In this document: piece by piece, positions 22,197 through 33,772 of the stretch
How the letters are laid out: each line of letters begins with the position of its first letter
How positions within the stretch are numbered: position 1 is the stretch's first letter
Source of the DNA: Schoenoplectus triqueter
Lineage: Eukaryota; Streptophyta; Magnoliopsida; Poales; Cyperaceae
Direction of reading: 5' to 3'
NCBI GenBank assembly: GCA_964058805.1
Contig: CAXKVV010001463.1
Location: forward strand, 1-34,910
Length of the DNA: 34,910 nucleotides
Notes under the pieces: model-generated
Database searches by the model: none
What the model saw: only the letters and a program-made list of their open reading frames with translations
Told to the model about the DNA's origin: nothing
Position numbers and translations under genes: made by a program

Positions 22197-22777
22197 GCAG
22201 CATTTATTCCTCCGTATGTAACATCTTAATTCTTAAGGACTAATGTCTAAAAAAATAAAGGAAAAAATGACTAAAAATATATATTCGAATCCACATATGA
22301 TTTTAAAAAATATTTGTTTGAATTCGTAATCAAAATTCACTACAAGTTCGATAAAAAAATATTTCAAGTTTTTTATAGCAATATATATATAATAATAATT
22401 TATCGGAAGTGATACATGATTCATAATATAATCGTAATGTAAATAAATTAGTCTCGGTGATTATAACCAATTACTATTCTATCTATCATTGTGAAAGAGA
22501 ATTTATTTATAGTTGTATTATATATTAACTTATTTTATTATGATAATTGGACCGTACTAATCCTATAAAAGAATATTTTCTATGTGATATATTTTATTAT
22601 TTTAAATAATTGTATAGAAAATCCGATATGCTGGATGCAGACCTATATTTGAATTCTCAAATTATAATTAAATATAAATTCACACACGATCTTATAAATC
22701 TCGAATGAATTTGCATTTGTATTTCATCGTGTTAGCGTGACCCCAGTCCTCATCATTAGTAGGGGTGTAAACTTAAG
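22197..22777. other. AT-rich spacer
   Basis: There is no coding frame. A TAGGGGTGTAAAC word at about 22760 resembles the end of some plant hAT elements, but no partner was found. Confidence 0.4.
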
Positions 22778-22827
22778 CGCATAATTAGGGGTGGAGACAG
22801 AAATTTTTACGAATGGGATCAGTCATT

Positions 22828-22865
<38 letters not shown>

Positions 22866-23538
22866 TTATCATCAACCTAATAATAGTAGTATAACAATAA
22901 TAAAAAATATTATTATTTACTGTATTTATTTTTATAGGCTCATATTTATAATTATTTATTTTTAATATAAAAATTGTCTTGCTAATCGATAATATATGTT
23001 GTGAAAATGTAGTATATCAAGCTAAAATATTATCATTTATTTGTCTTTATCTTTTTAGTAAATGAGAATAAAGATAATTTTTTTCTTGAAGATATAATCT
23101 CTGCAATCTGTATCACAATAAAAATTCATAAAATTCAATAAATAGACCACCAAAAGAAGAGACCATAAAATGATATATTATTTTAGTCCTTCTATTTTAT
23201 TTGATTTTGACTTTTCATGATGTATTTCACCCAATTCTTATGAGAAATTTTTTAAATCATTTATTTATAATAGAATTAGTATTAGATATAATTATTTTTA
23301 AAATTAAAAGGATTTCACATAACGGATGGATTTTTTCTAGTGAGGAATTTATTTCTTTTAATTTTATAGGGGTCAATAGTGAGAAATTATATTATAAAGT
23401 ATGAGAGTCAAATTTATTTGACTCTAATATTTTATCTAAAATATACTATAAATTAATATATAATCATTATAAATTTTAAAATGAATGGGGGTCAATTGAC
23501 CCCCATTCATTAAACTTAGATCCGCCTCTGCGGATAAT
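22778..23538. mobile_element. hAT-like non-autonomous element with 8-bp flank
   Basis: The body is 22786-23530 (745 bp), flanked by CGCATAAT (22778-22785) and CGGATAAT (23531-23538), a 7/8 match to the 8-bp duplication of hAT elements. The left end is TAGGGGTGGAGACAGAAATT. The right end read backward is CAGAGGCGGATCTAAGTTT, and similarity runs inward for about 40 bp (GAATGGGATCAG against GAATGGGGGTCA). The interior has an ATT microsatellite (22829-22869) and no transposase. The class call is an inference from end sequence and duplication length. Confidence 0.6.
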
Positions 23539-23689
23539 AATATCCCATCATATGTAATTTGTACTCAGAAATTTAGAGTGGATGTTCGTACGTGAATATC
23601 CAGATAAAAAAAATGGTATGAATATCATTTTCAATCTTAATTATTTATATTCAAATTCTTAATATATAATATATTATTTAGAATAAGGC

Positions 23690-24080
23690 TATGGTGCATT
23701 ACTGCATTATAATACACAGATGCATTTATGTATTGTCTCAAAGTCATAAATTTGAAGTAAAAAAAGACTGATACAAACTCCTCATTATTATCTCCATATA
23801 AAACTATTCTATTTCATCAATTTTATATTTTTTGGATTCTTTTTGTTATTTTTTCAGATGAGGAGAAAATCACATCATTGAACGATCTAGAATTTTTAAA
23901 TTAAGAAATTTTCTCTTATAAAAAAAAATAGCAATTTTTTTTAGAAAATATAAAATTTGACTATCTAGTGGAGTTTGATATGAAAATCATATTGAACGGT
24001 TTGGATCGATTTTTTCTTAAAAGTTGAGATCTTTGAGGCAATACATAGATATATCATAAAAAAATATTATTCACCATTAT
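23690..24080. mobile_element. Foldback element D, related to A and C
   Basis: The left arm has TATGTATTGTCTCAAAG. The reverse complement of the right arm has TATGTATTGCCTCAAAG. Further in, the right arm carries CCGTTCAATATGATTTTCAT (reverse complement), the same type of word as in A and C. The arms are about 150 bp and diverged, with no coding sequence. Confidence 0.55.
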
Positions 24081-24389
24081 AACTAGATATATATTACGAA
24101 TTTTAATTTTTAAAATTAATAATATATTTTTTGATAAAGAATAGTCTTAAATTTTTTATTTTATTATAAATTTCAATAAATTTTTAAGTGAATTTTATAT
24201 TTATCTTTGACAATAGATATATATTATTTGTATTCATATTCACATTCATAATTAGAAAACTAAAACGAAAAAATATATAATTTTGACTACTATCAGACCG
24301 TATCTCATCCATTTGCATATTTGCACTCCTACTTATAAGTAACTAGATAATAACGAGATGTATTATTTGAAGGCATTAGGTCTTAGGTC

Positions 24390-24600
24390 TTTTTAAATGG
24401 ACCCAATTTCGTAGAAGAAAGCAGCCGATCCGAAACATGGGACTGGATAACAAAGGAGGCCGTCGCCGACTGGGAGAGTCCCTTGACGAAACCGGTATGA
24501 TATCTTTATTCGGTTTTCATGTTTTGATTTTTGCAGGTCAGTAGGTGCTTGAAGAAAAATAGAGAAAGAAGTTATTAATTATCCGGTAAGACTTTTGTCT
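24390..24600. other. Less AT-rich island, origin unclear
   Basis: A block of higher GC (about 24400-24515) lies in very AT-rich DNA. The plus strand has an ATG at 24438 that opens a frame of about 20 codons reaching GGTATG, but the next acceptor-like TTTGCAG is too close (about 40 bp) for a plant intron. The minus strand is open for about 36 codons. I cannot assign it to a family. It may be an exon remnant or part of an element. Confidence 0.25.
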
Positions 24601-24974
24601 AGTACTCTTATTCGATGAGTCGGAAACCTACATGTACGATCATATTTAGAACATTTTTACCGCTTTTAAATCTAAACTAATGTGGTATTGTCAAAATGTT
24701 ATTAATATCGGATTGAGCTGTAGTCTTCTTATAATTATTTACTATGATGGTGATTGTAGCTAAGAGTTATGCGTCGGTGAGTTGTGAAGTACAAAATATA
24801 GTTTATATTTCGTATTATATTTTTTATTTTCGAATTCAAAAGATCTATCCGACCGTTCAATGTGATCTCTCTATTAAAAATTGCTTGAATAATGAATTTT
24901 ATATATTTTAAAAAAATCTATTTTGAGGGATAGAAAATCATTAGATCAATGCATTTTTACTCCTAAACAATAAA

Positions 24975-25779
24975 TTTATTTGGCCTTGGAACAAGTTCTC
25001 ATACTTGATTTCTTTTAAATTGATTCAATTTTCTTGCATAGCACAAATCCAATATGAATCATTATTGACATCTTTAAAAATTTTGGGCTCAAGTTGAGAT
25101 ACAAAAGCACAATGACAATTATTTTGTTCATTTTTGACCTTGTCCTTACACCTTCTCTAGGGTCACCAATTATACTAGAAAGAGGATGAGAAGACACTTC
25201 TCTAAGATCGGTTGGAACTTCATAATTTGAGTCTTGAGATGACAAAATGTGTTCTACACCGATATCATCATTTGATGCATTATGCTCCTCTTGAGTTGTT
25301 GAGGCATTTTGCACTCTTTGTTGTTCCATTTCGATAACTTATTCTTTATTCAAAATTATTGAGTCATTTTGAGATGTTGAAGGTTCTTGTTCATCTTCAA
25401 CAATTATGGCTTGGTTGTCATTCAATGCTTGAATATATTCAGCTCCATCACTTACAATAGATGAACCCTTCTCGGCCCCAATGTCAATAGATTCATCAAA
25501 TTTGACATGCACGGATTCTACCACAATCCGTGATGTCGGTATATAGATTCTATAGGTTTTACTTATGGAGGAATATCCTACAAATATTCATTCAATTGAT
25601 TTTGAATCAAATTTGATAACTTTTGGTGTCTCATTTAAAATAAAACATTTAGAACCGAACACTTTAAAATATGACAAATTAGGCTTGCGTCCAATCCATA
25701 GCTCATATGGTGTTTTCTTAATAATTGGATGTAGACTTACTCGGTTAACCACGTGACATGTCGTGTTAACCGCCTCGGC
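24975..25779 (-). pseudogene. Copia integrase C-terminal part, linker and start of reverse transcriptase
   Basis: Continues the integrase frame after a TAG at 25782-25780. It first shows the end of the integrase region (PYELWIGRKPNLSYFKVFG and IFVGYS, the latter preceded by a TGA), then an acidic Glu/Ser-rich linker. The motif leading into reverse transcriptase follows (SSIIGDPREGVRTRSKMN, about 25175-25125), then YWICAMQEN and, after a frame change near 25035, the remains of the NQFKRNQVWELVP block. Nothing recognisable as polymerase fingers or palm follows. Confidence 0.75.
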
Positions 25780-26870
25780 CTATAAAATTTTTAGAATAGT
25801 ATACTCATGAAGCATGGTTCGGGCAAATTCTTGTAATGTTCGATTTTTCCTCTCTACAACTTCATTTTGTTGAGGAGTATGTGGAGCGAAGTATTCATGC
25901 CTATACCCTCTTTTATTCCAAAAATCATCAAATTTTATATTTTCAAACTCTTTTCCATGGTCACTACGGATAATATCAATTTTAGAGGATTTTTCATTTT
26001 CTACCCTATAACAAAAATTGACAAATTGCTCAAATGTTTCATCTTTTGAGGCAAGAAAAATAACCCAAGTAAAACGACTATAGTCATCTACAATGACAAG
26101 CACAAACCTTTTTCTTGAAACACTTGGGATGGTTGTTGGGCCAAATAAATCTAAATGAAGCAATTCCAAAGGACAATTAGTAGATATTATTTCTTTGACT
26201 TTGAAACTTGATCTTTTATGTTTACCTTGCATGCATGCATCACATAGTCTTTCGAGTTCATATCTTTTTGTTGGCAATCCTCTAACTAATTCAAGACTTA
26301 CCAACTTTTTAATGGAGTCCATTGAGACATGACCCAATCTACGATGCCATAACCAAGAGTCGGATGTTATGGTATTCAAACATATTTCACCAAACTCAAA
26401 GTGACTTAGATACAAATAATATATGCTATTATTTCTTTTTCCTTGATATAATAATTTATTAGTAGAATTATCAATGATATTACAAGCATTTGAATCAAAT
26501 GTAATATGATACCCATTGTCACATAGTTTGCTTACACTTAGTAAATTAAAATTTAGACCATCTACAAGGTATACATTGGTAATGATTATATATTGATTTC
26601 CTACTGATCATATACCAATGATTTTACCTTGATTACCATCGAAGGTGACTATTCCACCATCAAATTGTTACAAAGTTTTGAAATTCATTTTGTTACCGGT
26701 CATGTGATGAGTACATCCACTATCTATTATCAAAGCAATTTCACTAGAAACCATACATACGTACAAAAATATATTAGTCATTAAAAAAAATAATTCTAAT
26801 TAACTAATATATATCTTGACATTTTTCCCCCTAAAAATTTTACTAGTAGTATTTTTGGGAAGAATTATCT
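25780..26870 (-). pseudogene. Copia protease and integrase region
   Basis: One frame holds the aspartic protease site IDSGCTHHMTG (about 26727-26695), then the GAG-pre-integrase zinc-binding motif (WHRRLGH ... LCDACMQGKHK, about 26350-26215). The integrase core follows with its three acidic residues in LLHLDLFGPT, IIRSDHGKEFEN and NEVVERKNRTL. These domains process the polyprotein and insert the cDNA. All catalytic residues are present, so damage here is limited to stops (one inside the protease after NFKTL, one at 25780-25782 at a Trp position). The linker is missing nothing obvious. Confidence 0.88.
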
Positions 26871-27184
26871 CATTTATACTCTAAGCAGTGATCTTGGGAA
26901 CCCAAACAACATTCTTGTTGCTTCTCTTCCTAAAAACAGAATCCAACGAAATATGACCTATTTTGCAACAATAGTTACAAAATATCCTTGTTGGAATATG
27001 ATATTTTCTTGCACAAAATGAGACTTAAAATGTGAGATAAATTCTTGAGCTTTAGATAACTTGGATGAGCTTATTTTTCCCTTTGAAATCATGTTTGTTT
27101 GAACATTTTTGGACTGTTGGGATGCAACCTTTGACTTTTCGATTTTCTGAAAAACCTTTTTATTTTTAATTACATAAGACCAAT
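26871..27184 (-). pseudogene. Copia gag C-terminal part with second zinc knuckle
   Basis: Directly follows the nested LTR and continues the gag frame in register from 31741. It carries a Lys/Ser-rich stretch, then after a frame change near 27000-27040 a zinc knuckle CNYCCKIGHISLDS (about 26979-26938). In that knuckle the fourth ligand, normally Cys, is Ser. Confidence 0.65.
27180..27184. repeat. Left 5-bp target-site duplication (CCAAT)
   Basis: Matches CCAAT at 31741-31745. It lies inside the copia gag frame. Confidence 0.85.
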
Positions 27185-27879
27185 TGTCACACCCCAGAAT
27201 AATTAAATCGGATTAGGGGTGCTTAATCCCGCCACGTAAGTACGACGAGACGTGCGTACGAAAGGCTAAGTGAATAAAAATAAAGAAAATCCCATAATAA
27301 ACAAAACAATAATACTAATACAAAACAAAACAGTCCAGAATGAACAGATAAATACAACGCCGACATCGACGGGGCTAGCTCTATCGGAATGGGCAGCAAA
27401 ATCTCTCAAAGAAAAAGCCAAAAGAATAAATAAAACTCTAAACCCGATAAATCCTAATCCACTACCCTGCTCACATGCAGAAGCGGCGAAGCACCTCTGT
27501 CACCACGCAGGACTGTCCCTAGCACTCGCTCCAAGAAAATTCCGAAACCTGAAATACCTGGATCCCACAACCACCGTGGAAACGTGAGTAATTTAAAAAT
27601 TACTCAGTACGGATTTAGATCCAGCCTTAAGATTTGATCTTCTTTCCTAGACTGGACCCAAATACCGATACCAAAATTTAGATGCAATGAAATATTTTAA
27701 TATATGTTAATATATTATTATTTTATACATGTTTGAGAACACCTACATGAATGACATAAAATGATAGATAGCCCCGAAATAGAAAATATGTGGAAATAAA
27801 AATATAATATAAAATATAAAGTACGAGAATCAAACACCCGAAATAAATATTCCGATTCATAAATCACCAGATCTATCCC

Positions 27880-27968
27880 AAGCGGGCGCCACCAGCGTCC
27901 CAACTTACGAACTTGGGCCTTGCATAAGCGGGCGCCACCGGCGACCCAACTTACGAACTTAGGACTTT
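27880..27968. repeat. Two-copy tandem duplication in the solo LTR, 45 bp unit
   Basis: AGCGGGCGCCACC occurs at 27881 and 27926, each followed by ACTTACGAACTT. The copies differ at a few positions. Confidence 0.8.
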
Positions 27969-28183
27969 ATGTTTATGCGACGCCAATGCCGCATAAACGG
28001 CAATTCGGGCTCCCGAGGCGATAACACCCTAGGAGAGTGAGCGTGCATAAGCACGTACTCTGGTCTGCTAAATCTGATAATTCATCTTACAAAATAAAAA
28101 CAAACGGATAAATATGTCTTCAGTTGTCATATCGTCAAAATGAGATAACTACCCAGGAAATAACAAATCGGAAATTAATACAA

Positions 28184-28408
28184 ATGAGAGCCTACACTGT
28201 ACCAACTAAGGGTCAGAGGACCGCATCTCGAAAATAATGACAAAATGAAATATAATACAGATGGGAGCCTACACTGTACCAACCAGGGGCCAGAGGACCG
28301 CATCCCGAGAAATGACAAAATGATAGATGATACAAATGGGAGCCTACACTGTACCACTAAGGGCCAGAGAACTGCATCCTGAGAAAATAATAAAATAGGG
28401 TAGAATCC
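28184..28408. repeat. Three-copy tandem repeat in the solo LTR, about 76 bp unit
   Basis: Each copy starts ATGRGAGCCTACACTGTACC (28184, 28261, 28336) and contains CAGAGRACYGCATC. Periods are 77 and 75 bp. Read on the minus strand it yields a false repetitive open frame. Confidence 0.85.
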
Positions 28409-31400
28409 AGACTCGGATATGGATGCCCACACTAAACACTGAAAGACATGGTATCCTAATCGCTCAAATTTGGATTAAAAATCTTAATCATATTAAGAAT
28501 ATTAAAAATATAATATTGATCAAAAGAAAAACACTCTGGCACGGCCAAACCCGCCAAATGACGGGGTCGGTGGATAACCGACAAGCAAAGGTGCGCAGTG
28601 TATATACAGACCAAAGGAATATAACCCGTTGGTCTGGTTATACAAGGCAACCTCAGACTGAGATCACCCGGCCCGCCTCTCAGCACTTTCCCATGCATTT
28701 TGCATGATTAATTGTCTAACTTAATTAATAACTAATGATATTAATAATATTAATCTACTAATTATAATCTATAACTTTATTTATTTAATTCTAACCTAGT
28801 CCTATCTCGGGACTATTTCCCGAGTCCTATTCCTATCTTGTCTACATGCAGTATGATATGATATAGCATGCAAATGCTGGTATGTCTCGAATATGCTGAT
28901 CAAGTACTGAATGCATATGACAGTTCAATTCGGGTCTCTAAATAATGTTTGGTCAAAAAATACCGCAGTTTAGATTTATTTTAAAAACATTTATTTTCGG
29001 TTTGGGTTTCCTAATTCTGAAGAAAGAAAATCAAATCCCAGGAAATCGTACCTATAAGCCCGGCAAGACTGCTCTTTTCAAGGATAACCTGCCAGTTTTT
29101 TATATGAACGTCTGTGTCCACGGGTACTCGTCATTCGTGTGTGATTCGAGTCGCCATATCTCCTAATTTAGAATAAATTAAATTCTCATAAATTTTAAAT
29201 GAATAATTCTGTGAGTTATATTTTAATTAAAATAGAATTTTACAAGGCATTCGAGTCAGATAAATCAAATCACTATTCTCTAAATATAGGCCATAATTTT
29301 TCTTAAATTATTGATAGCAATATGCTATTATTTAGGATGCCGAAATTCTGATTGTTGTTGTTATATTTTTTCTACTTTATTCACTTCCATTGCTTATGTA
29401 AATTTTATGGTTCATTAGTTATGAAATTATATTAGTTCATTTATTATTATTTTTATTTTTGATTTATGACGTTTGAGTAGAAGCATTTGTCATCATTTGT
29501 AATTGACGGGGGATGAATTAAATAAAATAACATGTGTCAAACACATAATCACAAACAAGAAATCAAAGAAAACACCATAGTCTCATGTTAATTAAAATCA
29601 TTAAAAATAGAAATTGAATTAATATACATTTTTTTATATTTAATATTGTTTTTTTAAATAGAGAAATTAATTAATATATAATATTTCATACTTAGTATTT
29701 AAATAGAGAAATTGATTAGTATTTACTACTTATTATGATACATTTAATATTATTTATAATAATAAAATAGAGAAATTGATTAATATATATTTTATATTAG
29801 TTATAAACATTGTTATAATAATTAATGATTTAGTACTCCTTATTAGAGTGACATCCAACCAATTATTTTGCTAATGTGAACAATAATTGAGAAATAAATA
29901 TATATGTATAGGAATATTCAAGTAATACGTTTAATAACTATTAGTATTGTTTTTATGTACTAATTATTTTATCAATCAATTTGTTTTTCTAACGTGTTTG
30001 CAAATTAGAAGAAATAATTATAAGAATTTATAATTAATATTATCGCATAGAGAATTTGCTTAGTACTTATTAATATTATTTCAGTTTAAAATGTATAAGA
30101 ATATATCGAGATATCCATTCATATTTATTTTATTCATACTATTATTATTATTATTTCTAATGAAAACGAAATTTATTAAGATAAAATTTAAAACAAAATT
30201 CATCACGATAAAATTTTATATCATACTATCCTCAATAGTGTTATTACTTAATTATTACAAGTATTTATCAAAGGTACGAACACATAAAAATCGGAGTATA
30301 CCCATGTTGTTATTAGTACAAGCGAAGGCCATAACAGGCCAGTTAGCAGAAAAAGGGTACAAGCAAGGAATAGAGTCGGAACCAGCAACAAAATTAGAAC
30401 CAACTCAGTATACATGTAAAGCCAGCAAAAAGGAACAAGACCGGGCACAAATAAGCCAACATGACTTAATAACTATGGCCCCTAAAACAATAACATGTAT
30501 AGCGACAGACTAGAGGCAATAAATCAACATATCAGTACAACCAATCCCAGACATTACCAGCAGAAGCAATAGGCTCAGCATCTGCACCCAAATTTATGAC
30601 CTAACAGGCCTACTATTTCATGAAATTGATTCTAGTCCTATGATACCATGGGATAACCCGAGCTTAGCCACAAGGCAGGTTCAAGGAAGCCATTACCCAC
30701 ATAAAAATAAAAGTACATCAACAGATCAAGCAATCACACAGATAAGCAAGAAATCAAGCAAATAAATCGAGTAAACGAGCGAGCTAATTTCAATCGAATC
30801 CGCTAACAAATAATGCAAAGGAGTTCTCAGCTTTAGGATTTACCAGTAAAATAGCAAGGTAACAGTGGTGGTAGGAAATGGAGCAATCACCTAGAAAGCA
30901 GGGAGGAACACCACCGTAGTCACGTCCTTGGCCCCTCTTTCTTCTTGATTTTACTAACGAAAGGAAATCTCACAAGTGTATATTGTTTCTTACCAATTTC
31001 ATAGCTAAGTTCTCAGCTCATGAGAAAACTCAAATAGTGAAAGGGGGAAGAGATGGTTAGAAGGTGTATAATTAGAGAAGAAGGTGGGCAGCCCCGAGGG
31101 TTGTTCAGGGGTGCATGTTCTAGGGGCGGTGAGAGAGAAGGTAACAATCGGAAGGTGCGTGCGATGATATAGAGTAGAAAAGGGCGGTGTGAGCAAGGCG
31201 ACAGTGACAAGTGACAGTGATTAGGCGAGAGATGATGAGAGAGAGCGAATCAGCAAGTAGAAAGGGGATTTTGTGCGATCACAGAGAGAGAAAGAGTGTG
31301 GTAGTGTTGAGTGAGAGAAACAGAGAGATTGAGATCACTCTTCCAGATTCTTTTAGAGGGAGGATATGGGTCTGGATCAGGGGTGGCTTGAGTTGTGTGG

Positions 31401-31740
31401 TATACTGCACAGTGTTTTAATTTAACACATTAAGTTATTTGAATTATTAGTGTCTTTCATTGGGTAATAGCTTTGGGTCTGACTTCAGGAAAAATTTCAT
31501 GTCCTTAATCTCATGAGGTTTTGATTCTTGATTCATTTAGCTTTCAGTTGGAGTTAAGTTTAGTTCGAGTCTCATAAATACGTTTGGATTAGTTATAATA
31601 TTATTACTTTTTTTTCCAGTTGCTTACTTGAGTAAAATGGTTATTTTATTTGTTTTTAGTTCACTAAAAATTGTTGGTTGCCATTATCATTTTACTCAGC
31701 TCATAAGTTTTAACTGGTTAAATTTTACGTGGGTTTAACA

Positions 31741-31745
31741 CCAAT
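31741..31745. repeat. Right 5-bp target-site duplication (CCAAT)
   Basis: Partner of 27180-27184. Confidence 0.85.
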
Positions 31746-32745
31746 CATTTGGACCCCTATGGTATATTCTATTATCACCTTTTGGCCTAAAGGTAGATTT
31801 GATGTTTTTCTTTTTGGAATATCTATATTGGTAGGCATGATTGTTTGGTTTACTATTTTTACCCATATTAGGTTTAACATTCTTAGTAAAAACATTGTTA
31901 GGTTGCTTCCCTTTTAATGTAAGACTCTTTTTAGGCTTAGAATTTGATAAAATTGGATCTTTAACATACCCTAAACCAGACTTATCATGAAAATATCTTG
32001 TTCCATAAATAAGCTTAAGATCCAAGTTAGTGATATCTCTCAAATCACTACTTATCTTGAGAGCCCTATTTTCAGTTTTAAGAGTTTGAATTTGTACATT
32101 TAAAATTGCATTTTCATTTTTGCATTTTGATATTTCATTTTTTGTTCTTTCAAACTCATCCATGTTTGATTGATAAATGCTTACCATCTTTTCTAGCTCA
32201 AGAATCCTAGCTTTAAGAATGTTGGAGAAATACTCAAAATGTGCAAAGGTTCTAGTATGAGATAAATGTGTATTACTAAAATTACTTGGATAAGAAGTCA
32301 TGCATAAATCAAATTCATCATCCGACTCATCACAATCACTAGGTAGATTTACAAAATAGTTTACCTTGGGTGGTGATTCTAATTTTTCTTCAAGAGTTGT
32401 ACTTGAAACGAGGGGCACCGTTGGTCCACTTACAACTTCCAATATTGATGTTGAAGGAGCCACCTTAACTTCTTCTTCTAGCAAATCTGAAGATGGTTAT
32501 TTTAGAGATGCTTGAATGGTGGATTGTTCACACACCATGGTGGATTGTTGAGTTTTAGGCCTCTTTGATTCGGCTATCTTGCGTAAAAGCTCAATGGTGA
32601 TGGGATCAGTGATGTTTTTGGAGATGATGACGATCTCCACATCCAAACTATTAGACATGTCTTCCACTATGGCCATGAGAGCAAAGTTTGCTTCTTGAGA
32701 TGCTTCATTGTCGAAGTTATTGTTATCATAATCCGAGTCAACATC
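31741..32745 (-). pseudogene. Copia gag middle part with coiled-coil-like segment
   Basis: After an in-frame TAG near 32746 the frame runs on through an acidic stretch (NLPSDCDESDDEFDLC, about 32350-32300). A heptad-rich segment follows (ILELEKMVSIYQSNMDEFER, then LNVQIQTLKTENRALK, about 32215-32060), and finally a basic Lys/Asn-rich tail. One further stop lies near 32490. The coiled-coil-like part probably served in particle assembly. The frame is cut at 31741 by the nested LTR. Confidence 0.75.
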
Positions 32746-33727
32746 CTAAATGATATTCATGGCTTTTGCTTTCCTTTTTCCTTTAAAACCATCTTTGACA
32801 AACTTGTCTTTTCGGTCTTGACGACTTGTGCCATCGGTACCCTTGAAATGAGGGAAAAGTAGAAAATATGAGTGTATGGTATGTCCCTCTTTGTGACATC
32901 CGAAGCATATCACTTTCTTGTCATGCTCCTCCCTCTCTTTATTGAATTTCTTTTCAAAGTTGAGCATCCCTTGAAACATCTTGGAAATGAGCATTGCATC
33001 TTTTGATACTTCATGGTCAAGTGTCTGAATAAAGTTTACACGTGAGGATGATGTGTGAAAATGTTTGACATTGCTTTGAGCAGGAAATGCAACTTGTTTT
33101 GGTTCAATATGATAATCTCCCGCTTGCTCCAGTTTTTCTTCAAAGCATCTTAGATGAGTATACAACTCATCCGGCGTGAAAGAATCATTTGTCCCTTGCA
33201 TAGCCTCTAGAGCGGAGACTAGTGCTTCCCATCTCGGCCTTCGAAGCATCACCTACAATTTTATTATTTGTTAGAGGCTCACCCAAATCTGAAAACTCAT
33301 TTTGAATAGATAACAATCTATTATACATCTCTTCAATCAATTCATGGTCTTCCATTTTGAAATTTTCAAATTTGATTTCAAGACCCATAATTTTGGTTCT
33401 TTTAATTTGAGTATTACCTTCAAACTTATTTAGTAAGGCTAACTACATGTCCCTAGCACTAGTCATGTTATCAAAAACTAGAGCTATCGGTTCACTTACT
33501 GAGTTAAGTATAGCATTTACCGCACAATTATTTAGACCTTTGTCTATTTGAGATTCGGTGGTCAAACTATGGGTAGTGGTATTATATTTTGGTTCATATC
33601 CATATTCAACAATGGACCATACATCAATAATATTGAGATAATTAATCATGCATTTCTTCCAATAAAAAAAATTCTTGCATGAAGAATCAAAGACCGGAGG
33701 TTCCTTAATATGCCTACTTGGTGCCAT
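32746..33727 (-). pseudogene. Copia gag N-terminal part with first zinc knuckle
   Basis: Starts at ATG 33727, 34 bases after the primer-binding site. The N-terminal gag domain shows FYWKKCMINYLNIIDVWSIV, and further on LLSIQNEFSDLGEPLTNN. An in-frame TAG at 33445-33443 replaces a likely Trp, and the frame shifts near 33245. It then continues through the zinc knuckle CFGCHKEGHTIHSY (about 32915-32870), whose fourth Cys is replaced by Tyr. Gag coats the element RNA. This copy cannot make full-length product. Confidence 0.85.
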
Positions 33728-33760
33728 TTAAATTGGTAAAGCCATAATTTTGGACCTAGT

Positions 33761-33772
33761 GCTCTGATATCA
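33761..33772 (-). other. Copia primer-binding site (initiator Met tRNA)
   Basis: The minus strand reads TGATATCAGAGC, an 11/12 match to TGGTATCAGAGC, the usual plant site complementary to the 3' end of initiator methionine tRNA. It lies one base inside the LTR end. Confidence 0.85.

Larger units (their letters stand above)
27185..31740. mobile_element. Solo LTR (long-LTR retrotransposon) nested in copia gag
   Basis: Begins TGTCACACCCC and ends GGGTTTAACA, the TG...CA ends of an LTR, with CCAAT duplicated on both sides. Over 4556 bp I see no gag-pol frame, no primer-binding site or polypurine tract, and no second copy of either terminus. A solo LTR left by recombination between two LTRs therefore fits best. 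Length and the TGTCACACCCC start are like the large LTRs of Tekay/Del-type Ty3 elements, but that lineage is an inference. Short open frames inside (for example 30091-30513) have no recognisable protein. The stretch 29170-30300 is much more AT-rich than the rest and could be a further insertion. Confidence 0.8.

Noticed and set aside
24438..24540. Possible first exon and intron (ATGGGACTGG ... GTATGA ... TTTGCAG)
   Set aside because: The intron would be only about 40 bp, below the usual plant minimum, and the next codons reach a stop at once.
28175..28432. Minus-strand frame with repeated residues
   Set aside because: The repetition is the translation of the three-copy DNA tandem repeat at 28184-28408, not a protein repeat.
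30091..30513. Plus-strand open frame of 140 codons
   Set aside because: It lies inside the solo LTR, begins in a low-complexity AT-rich stretch and shows no conserved motif.
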